Assembly (NCBI RefSeq): GCF_900156395.1
Contig: NZ_FTNL01000005.1
Coordinates: 99,205 to 163,204, forward strand
DNA from: Fluoribacter gormanii
GTDB lineage: Bacteria > Pseudomonadota > Gammaproteobacteria > Legionellales > Legionellaceae
Length of the DNA stretch: 64,000 bases
Reading direction: 5' to 3'
The notes beneath the pieces are model-generated. The model was not told the DNA's origin. It ran no database searches and saw nothing but the letters and a program-made list of their open reading frames with translations. The position numbers and the translations under genes are program-made. Position 1 is the stretch's first letter, and each line of letters starts with the position of its first letter. Shown here one piece after another: positions 43,221-51,954 of this stretch.

Positions 43221-44705
43221 ATGCCTACTTATATCCACGTTTCAGAAGATGATGCCGTACAATATTCTCCAAGCCAATCAGTCTATTATGAATTGCATCC
43301 CAAATTCGATAAGAAATTTCATGCATATAAATCCTCTTATGAGCCAACAACGATCGATCCCAAAGAGGAAATAGTTTTAAAATCAACAGGTGTTCATCAT
43401 TGTCATACTGTGATTGTCAGGGATCGCACATACAACAATTATTTTTTGCTCCATGTCTCCCCGCAAGCACTACGTAGACCCTATGACCCAGTTAATAAAG
43501 AAGTTGGAACAGCAGTAAGTACAAGTGGGCTTGGTATGTTTTTTATGGACAGTGATATAGCGATGACTAATGCCAAAAAACCAGCCTATATTGATTTAGA
43601 TCCTTATTATTATAATAGTGAATTGATAGGAACCCATGCGAACTCAGAATTAGAAGTGATTGTCGTTGCAAACAATGAATATTGGAACGTTGAGGAAGTC
43701 CAAGTAAAGATTTTAAGTACGTTACAAGAACGAGTTCCGGGAAAAATAGTCAAATCGAATGTAATTATTAATGACGCATTAAAGCACGCCTATTATTATA
43801 GCGTTGCATTTAATCCAAAGTCTGATTCTTTAACTGTTATTTCAAATAATGGCTTATACACCGAACCTTATGAGAACGCATTTGACAATAATATTCATAA
43901 ATATGCGTATGAGGTGCTCTCAGCAGAAAAACAATGGGAACTGAAGCAAAGACTGCGAGATTTACAAACACAATCTGACAAAATTTTAGGCGAACTACTT
44001 AGAGTAAGCCCCCCCCATGAACCATTTGAGCACCTCGTGTTCAACCCATCTCATGAGTTCATTAAATTGGCTCAGGATAATCGAATAACAATAGAGGAAC
44101 TTATCAATGGTATGGAATCTGTAATTAGCGAGAGTAAAAACCCTGTAATGAATCTCGGCAGTCCTGCTTTGTATGATGCCTACAAGAATTTAGGCTTACT
44201 GCATTTATGCGCAGGAAATTATGATAAAAGTGGGTTCTATCTTAGCAAAACAGCCGATTATGCCACCAATATAAGCAAAGCAGAATTTGATGAGGACAAG
44301 GTATTCTTTTCAACTCTTGCAGGCGCTGTATTAGAACGCAGTGGAAATTTTGAAAATGCTTATCCTTATTATAAGGAAGCAACAAACTCATTTCTTGGCT
44401 ATGTTAACCAAGCCGATACCCAAATGAACTTTGCCCGCATTGCGTCACAAATAAAAGGAAAAGAAGTTGAAGCGCTAAATGCGGTTATTGAAGCCAAAAA
44501 AAATCTAGATGAAGTAATCAAGCGAGTTAAGCAGGGTCAGTCCCCAGAGCAGGAGAAAATTCTCAAAATATTAAACTCAAGACAGACTGCATGTGACGGT
44601 CTGCTGCACTCATTACAAGACGTTTTAATTGAACATCGCCATGAGGATGAAGAGTTGCAACATGAATACGATAAACTTTTTGCCCTCTCAACAGTAACAT
44701 TGTAA
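43221..44705 (+). CDS. CheD-like deamidase-site protein with TPR-like helices, candidate effector
   Basis: 494 residues. In the N-terminal domain the segment LKSTGVHHCHTVIV (53-66) and LLHVSP (76-81) place Ser55, Cys61 and His78 at the same spacing as Thr, Cys and His of the CheD glutamine deamidase site (Cys to His 17 residues). This suggests a CheD/BLF1-type fold, though overall similarity is low. About 310-415 are TPR-like helical pairs (YKNLGLLHLCAGNYDKSGFYL, then GAVLERSGNFENAYPYY). No signal peptide is seen. Such deamidases modify host Gln residues in some pathogens; activity here is inference. The gene is followed by a strong hairpin at 44734. Confidence 0.55.
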   Translation: MPTYIHVSEDDAVQYSPSQSVYYELHPKFDKKFHAYKSSYEPTTIDPKEEIVLKSTGVHHCHTVIVRDRTYNNYFLLHVSPQALRRPYDPVNKEVGTAVSTSGLGMFFMDSDIAMTNAKKPAYIDLDPYYYNSELIGTHANSELEVIVVANNEYWNVEEVQVKILSTLQERVPGKIVKSNVIINDALKHAYYYSVAFNPKSDSLTVISNNGLYTEPYENAFDNNIHKYAYEVLSAEKQWELKQRLRDLQTQSDKILGELLRVSPPHEPFEHLVFNPSHEFIKLAQDNRITIEELINGMESVISESKNPVMNLGSPALYDAYKNLGLLHLCAGNYDKSGFYLSKTADYATNISKAEFDEDKVFFSTLAGAVLERSGNFENAYPYYKEATNSFLGYVNQADTQMNFARIASQIKGKEVEALNAVIEAKKNLDEVIKRVKQGQSPEQEKILKILNSRQTACDGLLHSLQDVLIEHRHEDEELQHEYDKLFALSTVTL

Positions 44706-44733
44706 TTGCACGTTGCAGCAAAGGATAGTGTAA

Positions 44734-44763
44734 CCCGGGTAAAGGCGAGCGCCTTAACCCGGG
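44734..44763. terminator. Long GC-rich hairpin between convergent genes
   Basis: Two 14-base arms (starting CCCGGGTAAAGGCG) with one mismatch around a 2-base AG loop lie between the stops of convergent genes at 44705 and 44806. The stem is much richer in GC than its surroundings and has no T-run, so it could be a bidirectional terminator or a mobile REP-like palindrome. Confidence 0.5.
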
Positions 44764-44805
44764 GAGTCTGTTTGGAAACCCGATATAAGCCTCATGTTGA
44801 TCCGA

Positions 44806-45735
44806 TTAGGGTAATGCAAAATGCCAATTCATGGCTTTAGACAACCCTTGGAGCATGATTTCGCCGCGAATACTATTTCCTTTCGCATTAACGCGTGGGC
44901 TTAATACAACAATCCCTGCTTTACCAGGAACAACGGCGATAGTATAACCAGAGACCCCGCTTTTAGCCGGCATTCCGGTTTTAACCATATGAGTCCCTGT
45001 TTCATCATATAGTCCACAAGTTGCCATAATTGCTAACGTAATTTTACACGTTTCAGTAGAAATGATTTGCTCCCCGCTTTCTGGATGTCGTCCCGCATTC
45101 GCTAATAAAGTAGGCAAAAAGAGCATCTGTTCTAAGTTGGCTTCATAGGAGCATAGAGCAAAATATAAATCGAGCGTTTCATGAACATCCACCCCAAGAT
45201 TGTTCCTGCTTTTCAATAAATAAGCGAGTGCGCGATTGCGATTCCCTGTGCGTTTTTCTGAAGCAAAAACCAAAGGATTAATACTGAGGCGCTGATTAAA
45301 CAATTTCTGGGTCCAATGTTCTAACCATCCAAATTGTTGCTCGCCTTTGCCAGGAATCCGTGAACATAAAGTAATGGCCCCAGCATTCAACATGGGATTT
45401 GAAGGTTTAGGACCAAATTGTTCCAGACGAGTAATTGATGCAAAATCATCTCCAGAAGGCTCAACCTTAACCCATTCGAACACTTGTTCGCTACCAACCT
45501 CTTCAAGCAATCCAATTAAAGGGATCATCTTGGATGTACTTTGCAGTGTTACTGGGCTCAGGAGGTCGTTGCTGTATGAAAGAGGTTGCCCTCCTAATGG
45601 TTGAACGGCGATCGCGGTTAAATCGGGATTCACATTAGCGAGTTCTGGAATATAATCTGCAGTCTTACCCTCTTGATTCAACTCAGCGGCACGAACTAAA
45701 TCTTCTAACAAATTGATTGTAAGCAATGATGACAT
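44806..45735 (-). CDS. glsA: Glutaminase, class A beta-lactamase fold
   Basis: 309 residues, the standard length. The catalytic Ser-x-x-Lys is QSTSKM (Ser66, Lys69), with the SNPMLNAGAI block and the C-terminal SGVSGYTIAVVPGKAGI near residue 240-260. It hydrolyses glutamine to glutamate and ammonia in the cytoplasm and contributes to acid resistance in enteric bacteria. AAGGA is 5 bases before the ATG. It lies 173 bases downstream of the V-ATPase A gene on the same strand, perhaps with its own promoter. Confidence 0.92.
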   Translation of the reverse strand: MSSLLTINLLEDLVRAAELNQEGKTADYIPELANVNPDLTAIAVQPLGGQPLSYSNDLLSPVTLQSTSKMIPLIGLLEEVGSEQVFEWVKVEPSGDDFASITRLEQFGPKPSNPMLNAGAITLCSRIPGKGEQQFGWLEHWTQKLFNQRLSINPLVFASEKRTGNRNRALAYLLKSRNNLGVDVHETLDLYFALCSYEANLEQMLFLPTLLANAGRHPESGEQIISTETCKITLAIMATCGLYDETGTHMVKTGMPAKSGVSGYTIAVVPGKAGIVVLSPRVNAKGNSIRGEIMLQGLSKAMNWHFALP

Positions 45736-45908
45736 AAGATCCTTAGACGAAAAAAGCAGCCATTATGATAAATTTAGCACATTAAAACAAATAAATTTGC
45801 AAAACGGATTAATTCAAATAAGTAGCGCATTTAATTGTAACTTGCGTTAAAAACCAAGAAAGGTGAAAGGTAAAAACTTAAAAACGAGGCCCTTCATGCT
45901 TAACCCCG

Positions 45909-47714
45909 TCACAGTTTTGTTAATTTAATGATATGATTGAAATAGCTTGTATAACTATCGGAATTTAATGGTGAATAGTTTAAATTCTTTATTAAGCCTG
46001 TCAGCTTCACAAAAAAATCACGCGCCTGCTCTTTCTCAGTAAATTCATATTCTTTCGTAATGATATCAAACAGAAGATTAAAAAATTCTTTTTGGCGGTT
46101 CATGGGTACGGAAACATCGATTGGATCATAAGCATCTTGTTGTAAGTAAGTCATATCAAACATAAGCGATTTTTGATAGAGAATGTAATCTCTCATGGTA
46201 ATTCCTTCTTCGCCTGTAACCTGCATCATATTAAAAATCTCTTGTCCTTGATGCAGCAGCTTGATTACTTCCATCACTTTAGTTATCCATGTTGGCTCTA
46301 GATTGGTTTCAAACCAAGGTTTAAGTTGTTCAAAATAACGCGACCAGGAAATCAATGGATCAACCGCCGGATAAAAACGCTTATAAGCGCGATCATAACT
46401 TAAGCCAAGAAACGTTTTAACTGAGCTTAATGTGGATTGTGTTACCGGCTCTTCAAAATTTCCGCCCGCAGGGGAAACCGTTCCAACTATGGTAAGACTT
46501 CCCTTCGATTGCTCATGGCCTTGAATAATGCCTGCTCGCTCATATAATCCTCTGATGCTGCTATCCAAATACGCAGGGAACCCTTCCTCCCCGGGAATCT
46601 CTTCCATTCTTCCGGAGGTTTCCCGCATCGCCTGTGCCCAGCGGGAAGTTGAATCTGCGATCAATAACACATTAAAGCCCATCTGCCGATAATACTCACC
46701 CAGCGTAATTCCTGTATAAATGGATGCTTCACGTGCAGCAACCGGCATTGAAGAGGTATTACAAATGATAATGGTTCTATCCATAAGCGTCCCACCCATT
46801 TTGGGGTCAACGAGTTTTGGAAATTCAGTAATGGTTTCTACGACCTCTCCTGCTCGTTCACCACATGCCACAATGATGACGATATCAACATCAGAATAAC
46901 GCGCAATTAAATTTTGTAAAACAGTCTTTCCTGCACCAAATGGCCCTGGAATACAAGCGGTTCCACCGCGTGCAATGGGGAAAAAAGTATCGATCAATCG
47001 CAAAGTAGTCATCATCGGCTCGCTAGGATAAAGGCGCTCTGCAAGATTATTTTTCATCAGGGTTTGCGCAATGGAAAAACGAACGGGCCACTTCTGTAAC
47101 ATACTGACTTCGCGCACGTTATTTTCAGAATCGATGAGTTTTGCTATGGGGGTATCAGCAGTAACAGTCCCCTGCTGCAACCACTCCACCTTAATGTGTT
47201 TCCCCATGTCAAAAGGAACCATGATCTTATGGGTAAATCGACCTTCTTGAACTACCCCCAATACGCTGCCAGCATTCACTGTATCACCTGCATGCACACA
47301 GGTTGAAAACACCCATTTTCTATGTGGGTCAATTGGTTCTTCACGTACGCCACGGGGTAAAAAAAAGCCATACTTGTTGGCAAAATTAGTTAAAGGATTT
47401 TGTAAGCCATCATAGATCATTCCTAATAAACCTGGGCCCAAAGTTACAGAGAGCAACTCCCCTGATTGCTCAACACGATCACCAATAGCAATACCGCTCG
47501 TTTCTTCGAATACCTGAGCAATCGCAGTATCGCCTTTTACGTGTAAAATTTCAGCCATTATGCGTTCGTCAGTAGGACTTTGAGCGGGACAAATATAGAT
47601 AATTTCATTCTTGGTGATGGGCTTAGCTCCTTTTTGCTGGATATGCACAACCCCCTCTTGAATTGCAATCACTGTGGCATTATGAACTAATTGCTGAGGC
47701 CGTTTATCCTTCAT
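45909..47714 (-). CDS. V-type ATPase catalytic subunit A
   Basis: 601 residues. The N-terminal barrel is followed by the V/A-type non-homologous insert (about 110-190) and the P-loop PGPFGAGKTVLQN (about 256-268), the form specific to V/A-type catalytic subunits. CGERAGEV, SSMPVAAREASIYTG and the DSTSRWAQAMRE catalytic segments are intact. Its start overlaps the DUF2764 gene by 4 bases. It is the last gene of the operon, an unusual place because A and B are normally adjacent. Confidence 0.95.
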   Translation of the reverse strand: MKDKRPQQLVHNATVIAIQEGVVHIQQKGAKPITKNEIIYICPAQSPTDERIMAEILHVKGDTAIAQVFEETSGIAIGDRVEQSGELLSVTLGPGLLGMIYDGLQNPLTNFANKYGFFLPRGVREEPIDPHRKWVFSTCVHAGDTVNAGSVLGVVQEGRFTHKIMVPFDMGKHIKVEWLQQGTVTADTPIAKLIDSENNVREVSMLQKWPVRFSIAQTLMKNNLAERLYPSEPMMTTLRLIDTFFPIARGGTACIPGPFGAGKTVLQNLIARYSDVDIVIIVACGERAGEVVETITEFPKLVDPKMGGTLMDRTIIICNTSSMPVAAREASIYTGITLGEYYRQMGFNVLLIADSTSRWAQAMRETSGRMEEIPGEEGFPAYLDSSIRGLYERAGIIQGHEQSKGSLTIVGTVSPAGGNFEEPVTQSTLSSVKTFLGLSYDRAYKRFYPAVDPLISWSRYFEQLKPWFETNLEPTWITKVMEVIKLLHQGQEIFNMMQVTGEEGITMRDYILYQKSLMFDMTYLQQDAYDPIDVSVPMNRQKEFFNLLFDIITKEYEFTEKEQARDFFVKLTGLIKNLNYSPLNSDSYTSYFNHIIKLTKL

Positions 47715-48412
47715 GACATGCTCCCTTTGTCGTTCAAGATAACATCATGTGACAGCTGCTTGCTTAATAATAAAGTAGATAGCTCATTCAAATAAGTTAG
47801 CGCATTATCTTTATTAAATTGTGACCAATAATGAATGATATTCCATCTGAGTAAGTAAATAATGATTGCCTCAAAATCAAAGTAATGCCCCATTTCAAGA
47901 ATCGATAAATACTTCCAAATATAGGACAATAAAAACTCTTCGACCGCGACCGTATCTTTTTTGGCAACGTCTGCAGCAACCTTGGGCAGCCAAGGATAAA
48001 TGGATTTCAATCCAAAATCTGGATCCCCCCAGTTTCTGAGCAATTTATGATTCCATCGCGTAATCCAATACTCTTGAGGGTTTTCGGGTGGTTCTTTTGT
48101 TTCATTTCTTATGCGCAATGCCGCAATAATACTGCGTAAATCGAAAAACCAGATGAGGATATCGCGAATAAAAACAGACTCCGTGTCAATCAGGTTTTGA
48201 AACGCGCCTCTAAGGTCAGACATGGATTGATGAGGTGAAAACCAGCTTGTCCAAACCAATGATTCTACAGTAAAAGCAAGAGTAAATTTATCTGTTGGAA
48301 GTAGTTTTAGCCGTTTTTCCAATTGCAGCCTTGAAATAGGTGTTTCCTGAATTTGGAAATATCGGTTCATTCGTGGCAAGCTGCATACAACCGTATAATA
48401 TTGAACGCTCAT
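47711..48412 (-). CDS. DUF2764 family protein of the V-ATPase operon, likely subunit C substitute
   Basis: 233 residues, beginning MSVQYYTVVCSLPRM, the N-terminal signature of DUF2764 proteins. These lie between E and A genes in chlamydial and spirochaetal V-ATPase operons. The rest is helical with many aromatic residues, as in V-type subunit C/d, the socket that links central stalk and rotor; equivalence is likely but not proven here. It overlaps E and A by 4 bases each. No separate F or G subunit gene is present. Confidence 0.75.
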   Translation of the reverse strand: MSVQYYTVVCSLPRMNRYFQIQETPISRLQLEKRLKLLPTDKFTLAFTVESLVWTSWFSPHQSMSDLRGAFQNLIDTESVFIRDILIWFFDLRSIIAALRIRNETKEPPENPQEYWITRWNHKLLRNWGDPDFGLKSIYPWLPKVAADVAKKDTVAVEEFLLSYIWKYLSILEMGHYFDFEAIIIYLLRWNIIHYWSQFNKDNALTYLNELSTLLLSKQLSHDVILNDKGSMS

Positions 48413-49113
48413 TTCAATAATCCTTCCAGGAGCGCTCTAAATCGAGGCTGCATATGCTTGATGAGTAAACTGCTGACTGCGTCTTCCGTCAAATCCAGGA
48501 CAATTTCTTCATTCACAAGGTGCACTCGGATCCCGGCGATTTTATTTTCTTGCTGATTGACGCGGATACTCATGCCTTCTCTGAGCATGCGCCCAGTTAA
48601 ACACTTTACCATCGTTTTTAAGAAATCCTTTTCCAGTAATTCAGGGTTTTTTCTAATCTCATCAAAATCGAGTACTTTTTGGGGCAATTCTATTTCTATA
48701 TTTTTTGCTTTAAACGCGTGGAGTTGCTCCACAGAGTCTGTTGCAATTAAAAGAATTAATTGTCGCAACACGTCCTTATCATCGAGTTCTTTATGGACAA
48801 GACATCTGACTTCTTGAGTAAAACGGTCAATTAGGTTTTGTCTGAGCTCAAGCCGCATATTCCGCGCTGCAAGCTTTAGTGCATCCTCCGCCGCCTTTTT
48901 TTCCTGTTGAATCAATTGGTGTGCTTCATTCATCATGGCTTTCGATTTTGTCTGCGCGCTATTAAGGATCGTGTTCGCCTTCTCTTGTGCGTCACTGATT
49001 AATCGTGCGGCTTCCTCTTTGCCGGCATTCACGCCATCCTGTTTTAACCGTTCGATTAGTACTTCAACGCCTTGAGAAATCATGTTCGCATCTTGATTTT
49101 GCTTGGGTTCCAT
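48409..49113 (-). CDS. V-type ATPase peripheral stalk subunit E
   Basis: 234 residues. Residues about 15-110 form a long amphipathic helix rich in Ala, Lys and Glu (EAARLISDAQEKANTILNSA), the coiled coil of the peripheral stalk. The C-terminal half is globular, ending in the VHLVNEEIVLDLTEDAVSSLL segment conserved in V-type E. It starts 9 bases after K and overlaps the DUF2764 gene by 4 bases. In other V-ATPases E pairs with G; no G gene is seen. Confidence 0.85.
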   Translation of the reverse strand: MEPKQNQDANMISQGVEVLIERLKQDGVNAGKEEAARLISDAQEKANTILNSAQTKSKAMMNEAHQLIQQEKKAAEDALKLAARNMRLELRQNLIDRFTQEVRCLVHKELDDKDVLRQLILLIATDSVEQLHAFKAKNIEIELPQKVLDFDEIRKNPELLEKDFLKTMVKCLTGRMLREGMSIRVNQQENKIAGIRVHLVNEEIVLDLTEDAVSSLLIKHMQPRFRALLEGLLK

Positions 49114-49122
49114 AAAAGACTC

Positions 49123-49563
49123 CTATATTCCATTGCTTATTACCAGAGCAAATACAAATATGAATACTGCAAAACCTTCCACAATCGCTGCTGGGGCAAT
49201 GGATAATCCAAATATTTCCGGCTTGTTTTTTGTTGCATTGATGGCACTGGCGCAACAATATCCTTGTTGTATGGCGCATATCATCAAAGCGATTCCAGCC
49301 AGAAACCCAATACCAAAGAGTCCTCCAGCAATTTGAGGCGTCACCGCTCGATTTAAAGCAAACATAATAACTATCCCCATAATGGCTTGGGTCGATGGAA
49401 GCACTGAAACACCGATGTATTTTCCATAACCACTTTCGGTATCTAACATCACGCCAATTGCTGCTTGACCTGCAATAGCGCAGCCACAAATACTTCCAAC
49501 TGTCGCCAATGCCATTGGCGCAAATATGCCTACCCACCCAAATAGTACCATTAACTCATTCAT
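49123..49563 (-). CDS. V-type ATPase proteolipid subunit K (rotor ring)
   Basis: 146 residues from the ATG at 49561-49563, with GGAGA 6 bases upstream and an 8-base overlap with subunit I; the longer frame is rejected. It has four transmembrane helices, a duplicated hairpin. The ion-binding residues of Enterococcus hirae NtpK all have counterparts: Leu55, Thr58 and Gln59 in VLPSTQ, Gln100 in IQQG, Glu129 in IVEG. There is one carboxylate per four helices, as in V-type rings. Sodium specificity is an inference from these residues. Confidence 0.9.
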   Translation of the reverse strand: MNELMVLFGWVGIFAPMALATVGSICGCAIAGQAAIGVMLDTESGYGKYIGVSVLPSTQAIMGIVIMFALNRAVTPQIAGGLFGIGFLAGIALMICAIQQGYCCASAINATKNKPEIFGLSIAPAAIVEGFAVFIFVFALVISNGI

Positions 49564-51361
49564 GGGATATCTCCTGTTTCTTAAATGGCTGATAACAATA
49601 TCCATCCTCCTTGATACTCCACTTAAAAAACTCAATGTAATTAAGACGAAGTCCATGGACTACTGCACTCATGAGACATAAAGCCAAATTAAGCGTTTGT
49701 CCAATGAGTAGAATAAGAATCGCTAATATCCAACTACTTGGCTTACCCGATTGCGAAATGTGGTGCGCCATCGTGTTAAATGTTACTGCTAACGAAGCTC
49801 CTGCTAATCCTAATGCAAATAAGCGAAGATAACTGAGGATGTCGCCAAATAATGTAGGCAATTCAGTTAAGGCGCCCACGCCATGAGCAATTCTTTTTAA
49901 AAGACTCTTAAAGCTAGTAATTGACTCGTTTGAAGCAAAAATCATGATGAGCAACAAGCTCAGGATAAACAGGAGAATAGCCGGTTGGGTCATCGTACTG
50001 TTATGTTTCATCGAACCGATGGCATAGATTAATACGGCAATGATTAGTAAAATAAACCCTAAAGAATGAATTCGTTCATTACGATGTTGGGCAAACCAAG
50101 CGCGCATACCACTGCCGATACAAATATGCAGACATCCTATGAACAACACAAGAGTCATCATCAATTTGAAATCATTGATATCAATTATTTTGAATGTCGC
50201 TAGCCATGTCCCTGCTTTAGGTTCGATACCAAAATAACTCCCAAGCATGGCACCATATAGAATGGAAAAAAGACTAATAACCACTAGTAAAGGTCTTAAC
50301 CATATTGCGGCATTGAATTTTCCTAACTTTTTCCACCATAGAACGGCGAACAACGCTAATAAAATTCCATAGCCTGCATCCGCAAGAATCATCGCAAAAA
50401 AGATTGAAAATGAAAAAAAGACCATTATGGAAGGATCTAGTGCGTGATATCCTGGCGTTTGATAAAAATTAACGAGCTCTGCCCCACCTTGTAACCAGGG
50501 ATGAGACTCCATAAGCGTCGGCGGCAATTCTTCTGGTAACGGTTTTTCGATAACCAAGCTTAATTGTTTTTCTTGGCAAAATAGCGTGAGCCGTGATAAT
50601 TCATTATGCGGCAACCAAGCTTGTAACAAGAAAAATTCATCGTGCTCTTGTGTTAATCCTGAAGCTTTCTGTAACTCGGTTCTATCCGAAAATTGAGCCA
50701 CCTCGCGGGCTAACAAATAACGATAACGCGTTAAATTACGTCGCTCATCCATGAGATCATCAATTTTCTCATTCAATTCGTTTAATTCAACACGCAGTTC
50801 TTCTAAAGCGATCGAGCCTGTATGAATCCGATGAAAAGAAAATTGGTCTTCTTGAGGCTCTTCTTCGGATAGCACAATAATAAAAGCAAAACGTTGATTC
50901 CGATACACTTCGTGCAAAGGAACATCTTTGGAAATCCGGGTTATTTCTTTCAGTTTAATTTTATAAAACCATAATTTGATTCGACCTAAATCTCCCTCAA
51001 GAGGTAATGTAAACTCACCCCATTCAGATACCTCACGAATTCGTGTGGTTAAAAAATCACGTCGATCAATTGCAACTCTCAAATCATGTTGATTTGCTAA
51101 AATCTTTTTCACCACAAAATCCGGATTAAAATCTTTCCAAATGAGGCGAGGATTTCCATGTTCTGGTGAATTATTAAGATAAAGCAAGGCACATCGTATT
51201 TGATCGAGCAATGTTGTAGAAGTAGTGGTTAATGCCATTTTTCTGGGTGGATTAATAGCAATTAAATGCATGCAGCCTAATTCTTGTAACGCACTTAAAA
51301 TATCTGCCTTGCATCGATTCGGTCCCAAAACACTCACTTTTTCGAAGATTGCGATGCTCAT
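49556..51361 (-). CDS. V-type ATPase membrane subunit I (a-subunit homologue)
   Basis: 601 residues. The N-terminal cytoplasmic part (about 1-310) has coiled coils, and the C-terminal part has seven to eight transmembrane helices, including the ADAGYGILLAL segment and the LSYLRLFALGLAGASLA helix with the essential Arg. It forms the ion half-channels next to the K ring. The length fits bacterial V-type I proteins (600-660). It overlaps D by 4 bases and K by 8 bases. Confidence 0.93.
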   Translation of the reverse strand: MSIAIFEKVSVLGPNRCKADILSALQELGCMHLIAINPPRKMALTTTSTTLLDQIRCALLYLNNSPEHGNPRLIWKDFNPDFVVKKILANQHDLRVAIDRRDFLTTRIREVSEWGEFTLPLEGDLGRIKLWFYKIKLKEITRISKDVPLHEVYRNQRFAFIIVLSEEEPQEDQFSFHRIHTGSIALEELRVELNELNEKIDDLMDERRNLTRYRYLLAREVAQFSDRTELQKASGLTQEHDEFFLLQAWLPHNELSRLTLFCQEKQLSLVIEKPLPEELPPTLMESHPWLQGGAELVNFYQTPGYHALDPSIMVFFSFSIFFAMILADAGYGILLALFAVLWWKKLGKFNAAIWLRPLLVVISLFSILYGAMLGSYFGIEPKAGTWLATFKIIDINDFKLMMTLVLFIGCLHICIGSGMRAWFAQHRNERIHSLGFILLIIAVLIYAIGSMKHNSTMTQPAILLFILSLLLIMIFASNESITSFKSLLKRIAHGVGALTELPTLFGDILSYLRLFALGLAGASLAVTFNTMAHHISQSGKPSSWILAILILLIGQTLNLALCLMSAVVHGLRLNYIEFFKWSIKEDGYCYQPFKKQEISHE

Positions 51362-51954
51362 CGTAGTATCCTTTTCTTTTTAGCAATTTTCGAGCGAACC
51401 ACTGCTGCACGCTCATTATCGGCCAAAAAAATCTGAATCAGCCGGATGTTATTCAAAGCCTTGGGGATTAATATTTTTTCAAAGAGATTTTTTCGCTGGG
51501 TTACCGTTTGAATGGATTTTGCCAAGCGTCGTTGTCGTTCCATTGCAATTTGCAAACGCAGCTGTAATTCGATTTTTTCAGTAAGTACAGTAATTAACCG
51601 CTCAAACCACTGCGGTGTATTAAAGTACACATAGTCTATGGGATAAAAAATAATCGTTCGCAACACCGGCAACTTGATGCCAACAATATTTTCTTCAGCA
51701 ATGGCAATTTCTTTAATTTCAATGAGTTTACTTAGGATGTTCATAGTACTCGCAACCATAGGTAAATCATTTTGTATACTGTGTTCTAATGCCTCTTTTT
51801 TTTGCCTTAATTCATTAACTTGAGTATCAACACGGCCTCGTTCGGACAATAATTTTTTCCTTTTCAACTCTAAGGATGGCAAAAATCGCTGATAATTCTT
51901 CAGATTTTTTTGCTCTAGACTTAGTGATGCTTTATTGAGTTTGATTTGCGCCAT
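51358..51954 (-). CDS. V-type ATPase central stalk subunit D, chlamydia-like
   Basis: 198 residues from the ATG at 51952-51954, chosen because MAQIKLNKASLSLEQ matches the start of chlamydial subunit D. Upstream ATG codons to 51996 lie further inside the B gene. The protein is two long helices forming the rotating stalk. It overlaps the B gene by 23 bases and the I gene by 4 bases. The short form with the QIKL start is the type in Chlamydia and spirochaetes rather than archaea (from memory). Confidence 0.85.
   Translation of the reverse strand: MAQIKLNKASLSLEQKNLKNYQRFLPSLELKRKKLLSERGRVDTQVNELRQKKEALEHSIQNDLPMVASTMNILSKLIEIKEIAIAEENIVGIKLPVLRTIIFYPIDYVYFNTPQWFERLITVLTEKIELQLRLQIAMERQRRLAKSIQTVTQRKNLFEKILIPKALNNIRLIQIFLADNERAAVVRSKIAKKKRILR

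Noticed and set aside
49064..49537. 157-codon minus-strand frame within the V-ATPase K region
   Set aside because: It overlaps subunit K in another frame and its translation is Cys/Trp/Ser-rich without family features, so it is a shadow of the K gene.
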